Source of the DNA: a virus
Direction: 5' to 3' (one strand)
Length of the DNA: 64,000 bases
IMG/VR virus record: IMGVR_UViG_3300046001_006061
Span: 1 to 64,000 of that record
Under the pieces are notes generated by a model. It had not been told where the DNA came from. It worked only from the letters and a program-made list of their open reading frames with translations, and searched no databases. Position numbers and translations under genes: made by a program. Every line of letters begins with the position of its first letter. Positions within the stretch are counted from its first letter, which is position 1. Of this stretch, positions 57,759-64,000 are shown piece by piece.

Positions 57759-57888
57759 GGTAATATACCCTAATTCCTAAGAAATAAACGTGCAATTCTT
57801 TTTTGTCTGAATCTCTAATCACTCTAACAATGCTTGACAAAGTACCGTATTTAAATTTTGACATTATGTTTTTATACATAAGGCGAGC

Positions 57889-58012
57889 AGCTAACAGCAC
57901 CCTTGCGAAAATTTGCTACCTCTCGGAACTACTGCTCCTATTGGCTTTTTTCTGCGTTGACAACTTCGTGTTCCAATACCGCAAACTATCGCAAGGCTGC
58001 GAAACGTTATTG
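57889..58012 (+). repeat. attC-like site of the solitary cassette
   Basis: R'' AGCTAAC (57889-57895) and R' GTTATTG (58006-58012). Arms CCTTGCGAAAATTTGC / GCAAACTATCGCAAGG, with CAGC/GCTG outside. The R' is not complementary to the R'', as expected when the R' half comes from the target. Confidence 0.7.
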
Positions 58013-58043
58013 CAAATGTAATATAAAATACCATACAAACAAG
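58013..58043 (-). promoter_or_regulatory. Minus-strand promoter next to the solitary cassette
   Basis: CTTG (58040-58043), 19 bases, TACATTTG (58013-58020). The cassette junction is about 7 bases downstream, i.e. at the expected transcript start. Confidence 0.5.
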
Positions 58044-58063
58044 TAAAAAGAATGATATTTTCG

Positions 58064-61000
58064 TTATTTTGACAATTTAATAATTTCGTCTTTTTCTGTG
58101 TCGTCTTTAATAATTCCCGCTTCTTTCCATTGTTTTAAAGTGGTAGTTTTGTTTACTATTGAGCGAAGCATTTTAGCCAAAAATATTTGTTTATCGTATT
58201 TATCTTTAGGCAATTTATCTCGCAATGCTTTAGTTTCTTCGCTAACATTATTAGCAATATCATCGGCTGCTCTTTTGATTTCAGTTTCTTTACCTTCGTC
58301 TTTTTTCAACCAATCAAATTTATCTTCTAAATACTTATCTTCATTTTTGCTGCCTTTAAATATTTTTCTAAACGCTGCTTTTTTAGTTTCGTTATGTCTT
58401 TCGCTTAAATCTTTCGCAACTTGCTCTTGGCTTATTTTTGTAATAGGACTGTTCTTTTCGTGGTTATAGTAGTCAACCAATAATCCGTTAAATATTCTTG
58501 CTGCTTCTGCTGAAACATCATAGGTTTCTTCATCGGTCATTGGGCGTGAAGTTCCGTCACCATTATCTACTAAATAAAATTTATCACTATCTTTTTTGAT
58601 GTCGCTAATTCCTAAGTTATTATTTGCAGCTTTTAAAACCCAAACGTCAATTGGGTCTTTATTTACCTTACTTCCAAATAAATTCATTGCGCCACTAGCA
58701 CTACTTGTATAAAGTTCTCCCGTATCATAAGTCCTTCCTCTATAATCTAGGTTCGGTTTATTTAATAACCAACCACCAACTCCCGCTTGTTTAATTATAT
58801 TTTCTTTTAAACCAATTGCTTTTTTAGCTTCGGGTTCTGCTACTTGTCCCGCTTGGCGAACAAAACTTGTAAAAGGTAATATAATTCTAGTAGTTAGTTC
58901 GGCTGCTTTTTTCTCAAAATAAGTAGCTAATTTACCCGTTTGGGCTGTGCTTGAAGCTGCGGTTGCAATATCAGAAAGCCCTTTTGTGAATGATGAACTT
59001 ATAATCTGTGATAATACCATACCCATATATTGAGTATTCGTAATTTCTTTATCAGCGTATCTTTTTAAATCCTTTGCAATTGACCTAATTTTCATTTCAG
59101 TTGCTAATGTTCCAAAGAAATCGAATGAAATATCACGCCCACCTATTCTTATAGTGTTTTGAGGGCGAACAGTTTCTATAACTTTATTTCTGTTAAAGTT
59201 CTTGTCGCCTTGTCCATAAATTGCTTTTTCATCGTCTGCACCATCATCGTCTGCTAGTGATTGCAAAAGTGCCATTAACACCATTCCGACTGCTACTCTA
59301 TAAATAACTTCACCGCTTTTCGCTGAAAGTTCTCTTGCTTTTGCGGTGTCTTTTTTGTTATTAGCATTTAAAGCTAGTCCTAGATAGGTTGCTGATTTTA
59401 TTCCACCGTAAATCGGATTAAACTCTAATCCTTTTTCAAGAATATTTGCTACACCATTTATAAAAGGCATTGTACTTGTAAATAATAGTTCCCCACTTAC
59501 CTCAATACCATTAGCTATTTTGTTGGCTTGTTTTGAGTATGGTGTTCCTTTGGCATTTTTTCTAATCCTTGCTGCCATTAAAGGAAATACATCTTTTACA
59601 TATTTAATTAAGTTGGCTACTAAAGGAAACACACCAGCATCAGATTGTTTATAAGTATATCTCGAAGCAAATTCAGTAGCAATATTTAAAACCGCTATAT
59701 CTCTTTGTTGTTGAGTAATCTCATTTATTCTTCTGTTTAATTTCAGTTTTCCGCTTTTTGAAGTATATTCAATATTTGATTTAGTAAACTCTTGTATAGC
59801 TTGTTCTCTTGCTGCTTGCATAGTAGAATCTTGCGCTAATTTATAAACTAATTTATTGAACGCTCTTTTATTGTTCTCTATGTCTAATCCTTTTTCTTGA
59901 AATATTTTAGATGCTTCGGCTGTTGCTTCTGTAATATCTAGGTTATACATAATCTCATAAGCCACTTTCGCAGCTTCTTTAGAACTCATGTTAGGGTTGT
60001 TTCTCATAACTACTCTCTTTGTGAAAGTGTATGATTTCATTTCTTGCAAAATAGTATGGTTCACACTATCAGTTGCACCTAAAACTCTTTGAACGTATTT
60101 TTCGTTTTTCTTTAAAGCGTTTATTGGGTTTAGGTTAAATGTTACGCCTTTTATAGTTACATGTAAGTCGGGTGTCCAATAGTTGTGATATTTTTGAAAC
60201 TCTAAAAACCTTACGCTTGGTGTTCCTTCTTTCTGCCCCGTTTGTTCAGCAAAAGCACTTCCATTATCAACACTTCCGTTTACCAAACTTTCTAAGGCTA
60301 ATGTTCCACCAATTCTATTTGCTTGCTTGATTACCTTTAAAATATTTAATTCAACATTACCTTTTAATAAATCCATGTTCATATTGGAATCTATTAATTG
60401 GTGTCCAATCATAAATCCCGTATCAAAAAAGCCCGTTAAGTTTTTGCCCGTTGTAATGAAACCCGAAAGTAATCTTGCTCTCCAACGCTCAAACATTTCT
60501 TTCATGGCGAAAGTACCGCCTATATGTTCAAAGTATGCTTGTAGTTCTTCTTCTAAACCCGCACTAACAAAACCTATTCCCGCATTGTCAATACGTTGTA
60601 ACAAGTCTTCAATAATCTTTTGGTCGTTATCTGTAAAGGCTATAATACCTAAATCACGAGCCATTTTTTCTAAAATCTTATCGTTTGTTAAACCACCCGC
60701 ATTATAAAGTTCAATTAGTGAACGTATTTTATCTTTCCTTGCTTTGTTTGAAAACTGTGTAGCTGCTTTGTATCTATCATTTGCTTTTACTACTGCGTTT
60801 ATTTTGGCTTCTTTTTTAGCTTGAACAAGTTCGTTAAATCTTGTTTCTAAAGCAGCTAGTAAGTCGTCAATTTCGCTAGGGTCTAAACCCAACTCATTAC
60901 TTATCGCTTCTTTAACTTTTTCAATTGCTTCTTTAGGAGTGTTTTTGCTCAATGCAATTTTTCCTAAATCAGCTACTATATTTCCTTTACTATCTTGTGT

Positions 61001-63916
61001 TGCGTAACCCAATTTTACTAAGGCTTCTTTTATAATTAAGTCTTTGTTTTTATTAGTTAGCAAAGCATCAAATATTGACTTTTGATAGTTTTCTAAAAAC
61101 TGTTTTAAATCAGCTTTCTCGTTTTCTGTCAGTTTATTGTCATTTTCAATAATATTATTTACTTCTTTTTGAGCAGCATCAAACAATTCCTTCCCTTCTT
61201 TTTTGTTCTCAATAGCAAATAGTAGTAAATCAGTAGGGCTTGTTTTTCCTAATGTCTTACTTTTGTATTTATCCTTTGCCATTGCTGAAACTTTAGCAAT
61301 TAACTTATTAATCAATTCACCTTCTTTTTTAGTCGTTTCACCGTTCAAAAAGGTTTTAGCATCATTGACTACTCGCTTTGCAACTGTTTGTGGTGCATTG
61401 CCTTGTGCTTTGGCTAATCTTTCACTTGCTTTTGCTAGTTTAGCAACATCACTTGTTTTGCGTTGCTTATCTAAAATGTTATTTACTTGCTCGGTTGAGG
61501 TAAATTCAGTTTCTTTTACTCCTTTACTTACTGCTTTTTCTTTTGATTTCTCGTATGCTTCTGCGTAATATTCAGAGTGTAAACCACCTAAATCTTTTTT
61601 AAGTTTTTTCTGAATATCCTCAAAATCACTAAGTCCTTCTTGCATATAGTCAGTAGTCAAGTCAGTTAGCGTTTCCATTAGTTTAGGAGGTGCAACAGGA
61701 ATTATATTTTGTCTATTAGCATTATACTTAGTTTCTTTAAGTCTTTTAATAGTTTCTTTTCTATCAATACTTACTCCTAAATCTCTTTTTTTACTTGTAG
61801 GTCTTGGAGGTGTTGGATTAGTAATTTGTTTTTTAAGTTTTTCGTAAGCAGCTTCTAATTCTTTTACTTTTTCCTTTTCGTTGTTTAAAAGGTCTTGTAA
61901 GGCTTCGTTTGCTGAATCTGTATTGTCGTCTTCAAATATTGCTGCTTCTATTTTATCGGCTGCTTGTTCGGCTTTAATTTGGTTTGCACCGTTTCTGTCA
62001 GCTATAATCTTTTTAGCTTTCCTAGTTACCGCTAATGCGCTTTTGTTATAAAGTTTATTTAAGTATTGAATTGCTCTACCAAAATCCCTTGAAAGATTGT
62101 CTAGTTTATCAAACAAATCTATTTGAATGTCAGCAAATTTATTTTTGGCTTCTTGGGTTGCAGCGTTTTGTTCTAATTTCTTATTTTCAAGTATTGCTTG
62201 ACCTAGAATAAAGGTTTTCATGTAAGGCAATAAATCAGATTTAGCGTTTTGCGCTTCTAATAGTGCCTTGTCTAATCCACCTAATTCTTCAATAATAGTC
62301 TTACCAATTAGTTCAAGTTTCTCGTTTGATAACACTTCGTAGTTCCTACCTAAACGCTCATTCATTGCGTCTTTTTCTTCTTGAGTAAGTCCTTTTGCTC
62401 TATTCATGGAATCTATAAAGCCTTTTACGCCTTGTATAGTTTCTTCGTCATTTTCAGCAATGGTAATATCGTCAACTAACATTTTTTGGTCAGCGTCTAA
62501 TATTTCAACTTTTGCAGTTGCTTTCTCCTTATCAGTCATAACCGCTTCTTTGGCTTTATCAAAAATTTCGGTTTCGTCAAAGCCTTCTAAATCGCCTTCT
62601 TCTTTTAAAAATTGAATAGCTTGTTTTATCGCTTCGTTTATTTCTATTCCTGTTTTTGCTATTTGTATTGCAGTATCAGCTATTACATCAATTAGTTCAT
62701 TCATTGTAAATCCTTTGGTTTGTGTTCCTTCGGGTAAGTTTACTTTGAACTTTTCTTTTAGTTTGTTACGAATGTCGTTAATGCTTTTTTCGGCACTAGC
62801 TATTTTTTCATCTGTTGTTTTGCCTTTTTCGCTTCCTTTTACTTTATTATAGAAATCGGCAAACGCTTCTTTCTGTGATTTATTTCCACTTGGGTTGTAA
62901 GTTTTTGAAAATTCGTCTGCTGTTTCTTGCTGAACATCTTTTATTTTACTTACTTTTTCAAACGCTTCGTCAACTGTTTTTGAATTGTTGATTACCTCTA
63001 CAAAAGGCGCAAGTAATTTTTCTGAATCTACTTCATTTGTCTTGTTTTTATCATCAAAAACTGGACTTTCGTCTGTCTTAGTTTCTTTTTTAGTAACGGT
63101 TTCGGCTGTTTCGCCTTTTATGTTTTCTGTGGTAGGTGAATCGGAATCTAAAAAATTTTTGTTTAAAAAATTTCCGCCTTGTTCTTTTGCGAAATTAAAC
63201 GCATCTTCCATTGAATTGAATACTGGCAATCCAAAACCATCTGCTGTATATCCCCAATCTTCATCTATAATACCGTTATATTTTTTAAGCAGTTCTTTGT
63301 TTTTTTTGGTAGTCTTTACTAATAAGTCTAATATTTGGGTACTATAAGAAGGTTTGAATACGTTTCGTGGCATAACATTTTGTTCTATAACCGTTATATT
63401 ATTAGGTAAAACATAAATAGACCTATCTCTTTCCATGTCAACTTCTATGTTCTCTATACTAACTGCGTTTGATTCCCATTCTCTAAAAGTAGTTGTGGGG
63501 CTAATTTTTTCTAATTCTATTTTTCGTGTAGAATCTAATTCTTTTTCTTTCGGCAATACCTTATCGGGTATAGTTTTTTCTGTTTCGGCTGTTTCGGTTG
63601 GTTTTATACCCGATTGGGGCTTTTCTTCTTTCGGTTTTGCTTCAACCTTATCTTCACTCTCTTTATTAACGGGTTCTGTAACTTGTGTTCCGCTATTGCT
63701 TGGAGGAAGTTGCTTTTCTGTGTTGGTGTCATTGGTTATCTCTTCAACTTTTTCTGTAAATTCTTGATTTGTTCCATCTTGTTTTGCAACATTATAAGCC
63801 ATTGCTATTGTTTTGGTATTTATTGGCTCAATTAAATTTGCTTCCAATAATTCATTTATAGCGTTTTTATTTATTTCGCTAAATTCTTTTCCGTTTATTA
63901 TGTATATACAAGCCAT
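58064..63916 (-). CDS. Very large virion protein (likely ejected internal protein)
   Basis: 1950 residues. A short structured N-terminus (MACIYIINGKEFSEINKNAI), then ~300 acidic low-complexity residues (Lys/Glu/Thr/Pro), long coiled-coil and helical regions (~350-1150), a more hydrophobic part with LLSGFITTGKNLTGFFDTGF (~1170) and VAVGMVLMALLQSLADDDGA (~1570), followed by IRIGGRDISFDFFG, similar to large polyvalent protein domains of phage internal proteins. No polymerase or peptidase motif was found. Probably packaged in the capsid and ejected with the DNA. Confidence 0.65.
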   Translation of the reverse strand: MACIYIINGKEFSEINKNAINELLEANLIEPINTKTIAMAYNVAKQDGTNQEFTEKVEEITNDTNTEKQLPPSNSGTQVTEPVNKESEDKVEAKPKEEKPQSGIKPTETAETEKTIPDKVLPKEKELDSTRKIELEKISPTTTFREWESNAVSIENIEVDMERDRSIYVLPNNITVIEQNVMPRNVFKPSYSTQILDLLVKTTKKNKELLKKYNGIIDEDWGYTADGFGLPVFNSMEDAFNFAKEQGGNFLNKNFLDSDSPTTENIKGETAETVTKKETKTDESPVFDDKNKTNEVDSEKLLAPFVEVINNSKTVDEAFEKVSKIKDVQQETADEFSKTYNPSGNKSQKEAFADFYNKVKGSEKGKTTDEKIASAEKSINDIRNKLKEKFKVNLPEGTQTKGFTMNELIDVIADTAIQIAKTGIEINEAIKQAIQFLKEEGDLEGFDETEIFDKAKEAVMTDKEKATAKVEILDADQKMLVDDITIAENDEETIQGVKGFIDSMNRAKGLTQEEKDAMNERLGRNYEVLSNEKLELIGKTIIEELGGLDKALLEAQNAKSDLLPYMKTFILGQAILENKKLEQNAATQEAKNKFADIQIDLFDKLDNLSRDFGRAIQYLNKLYNKSALAVTRKAKKIIADRNGANQIKAEQAADKIEAAIFEDDNTDSANEALQDLLNNEKEKVKELEAAYEKLKKQITNPTPPRPTSKKRDLGVSIDRKETIKRLKETKYNANRQNIIPVAPPKLMETLTDLTTDYMQEGLSDFEDIQKKLKKDLGGLHSEYYAEAYEKSKEKAVSKGVKETEFTSTEQVNNILDKQRKTSDVAKLAKASERLAKAQGNAPQTVAKRVVNDAKTFLNGETTKKEGELINKLIAKVSAMAKDKYKSKTLGKTSPTDLLLFAIENKKEGKELFDAAQKEVNNIIENDNKLTENEKADLKQFLENYQKSIFDALLTNKNKDLIIKEALVKLGYATQDSKGNIVADLGKIALSKNTPKEAIEKVKEAISNELGLDPSEIDDLLAALETRFNELVQAKKEAKINAVVKANDRYKAATQFSNKARKDKIRSLIELYNAGGLTNDKILEKMARDLGIIAFTDNDQKIIEDLLQRIDNAGIGFVSAGLEEELQAYFEHIGGTFAMKEMFERWRARLLSGFITTGKNLTGFFDTGFMIGHQLIDSNMNMDLLKGNVELNILKVIKQANRIGGTLALESLVNGSVDNGSAFAEQTGQKEGTPSVRFLEFQKYHNYWTPDLHVTIKGVTFNLNPINALKKNEKYVQRVLGATDSVNHTILQEMKSYTFTKRVVMRNNPNMSSKEAAKVAYEIMYNLDITEATAEASKIFQEKGLDIENNKRAFNKLVYKLAQDSTMQAAREQAIQEFTKSNIEYTSKSGKLKLNRRINEITQQQRDIAVLNIATEFASRYTYKQSDAGVFPLVANLIKYVKDVFPLMAARIRKNAKGTPYSKQANKIANGIEVSGELLFTSTMPFINGVANILEKGLEFNPIYGGIKSATYLGLALNANNKKDTAKARELSAKSGEVIYRVAVGMVLMALLQSLADDDGADDEKAIYGQGDKNFNRNKVIETVRPQNTIRIGGRDISFDFFGTLATEMKIRSIAKDLKRYADKEITNTQYMGMVLSQIISSSFTKGLSDIATAASSTAQTGKLATYFEKKAAELTTRIILPFTSFVRQAGQVAEPEAKKAIGLKENIIKQAGVGGWLLNKPNLDYRGRTYDTGELYTSSASGAMNLFGSKVNKDPIDVWVLKAANNNLGISDIKKDSDKFYLVDNGDGTSRPMTDEETYDVSAEAARIFNGLLVDYYNHEKNSPITKISQEQVAKDLSERHNETKKAAFRKIFKGSKNEDKYLEDKFDWLKKDEGKETEIKRAADDIANNVSEETKALRDKLPKDKYDKQIFLAKMLRSIVNKTTTLKQWKEAGIIKDDTEKDEIIKLSK

Positions 63917-63925
63917 ATTTTAATT

Positions 63926-64000
63926 TTAATATAATTTTCTAGTGTGTCCTCCGCCTAATTGCCATACAGCACCACCAGTTGGAATTTTTCTGACACTAAG
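63926..64000 (-). CDS. Upstream virion gene, C-terminal 24 residues only
   Basis: Open frame entering from the right edge and ending at TAA (63926-63928); visible end LSVRKIPTGGAVWQLGGGHT then RKLY. It lies 9 bases before the 1950-residue gene in the same direction. Too short to identify. Confidence 0.5.
   Translation of the reverse strand, partial: LSVRKIPTGGAVWQLGGGHTRKLY

Larger units (their letters stand above)
56860..58006 (+). mobile_element. Solitary integron-type cassette
   Basis: Left junction G/TTAGCTGC at 56859-56860; right junction G/TTATTG at 58006-58007. The cassette's left end GTTAGCTGC (56859-56867) is exactly complementary to GCAGCTAAC (57887-57895), the R'' of its own attC-like site. 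Joining the flanks gives CTTCTG/TTATTGCAAATG as the original target, a G/TT secondary site. It carries two plus-strand genes among minus-strand virion genes. Confidence 0.7.

Noticed and set aside
1-64000. Firm assignment to crAss-like phages
   Set aside because: The large tail protein start and gene order fit loosely, but no hallmark such as the giant RNA polymerase gene was seen; capsid and portal similarity cannot be tested by eye.
1-64000. tRNA or tmRNA genes
   Set aside because: No cloverleaf with a T-loop and matching acceptor arms was found by eye in the gene-free stretches.

Overview
The window is phage DNA from a virus of Bacteroidota, most likely of a Flavobacterium-like host. The DNA is AT-rich. 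The promoters are of the Bacteroidota type (TTTG, 19 bases, TAnnTTTG), one protein is of the Bacteroidota family DUF3127, and genes are packed with short overlaps. No rRNA, tRNA or host housekeeping gene was seen. Both ends lie inside virion genes, so the genome continues, or is circular, beyond the window. The virion gene set looks podovirus-like. A relationship to crAss-like phages is possible but not shown.

Layout. 1-10.6 kb (mostly minus): virion protein, major capsid protein, scaffold, portal, small genes, an antirepressor, large terminase and a likely small terminase; a two-gene plus-strand insert with its own operator sits at 2.9-3.7 kb. 10.7-15.1 kb (minus): tail fibre genes including a tail-collar fibre. 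15.1-16.5 kb: a RepL-like winged-helix gene and a long intergenic region with 22-bp iteron-like repeats. 16.5-21.9 kb (plus): a train of small early genes. 22.0-29.2 kb (plus): the most striking part, an integron-type array of 12 gene cassettes separated by 12 attC-like sites, with a promoter just in front and no integrase in the window. 29.2-34.5 kb (plus): small genes, then a probable annealing protein, a PDDEXK exonuclease, a DnaA-domain-IV protein and replication-type genes. 34.7-45.2 kb (minus, read right to left): ring/connector proteins, a 1313-aa tail protein, a LamG-like receptor-binding protein and the lysis cassette. 45.2-51.4 kb (minus): NinG, small early genes and two antirepressors. 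51.5-57.8 kb: SSB-like gene, MazG-like gene, serine recombinase, RNase H-like gene and virion gene. A second, solitary integron-type cassette lies at 56.86-58.0 kb. 58.1-63.9 kb (minus): a 1950-aa virion protein.

Three things look new. First, the cassette array plus the separate solo cassette: each cassette's left end is complementary to the R'' end of its own attC, as integron recombination predicts, and the solo cassette has an empty site that can be reconstructed. Cargo includes two orphan DNA methyltransferases, a papain-like protease candidate and a C2H2-type zinc-finger protein. Second, two copies of a ~95-100-nt RNA whose 5' arm pairs over 12 bp with the loop of its own terminator; the two copies use unrelated but compensating sequences. 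Third, five regulatory or recombination genes (three antirepressors, a ribbon-helix-helix candidate and the serine recombinase) whose -7 box ends exactly 4 nt before ATG, predicting leaderless mRNAs.
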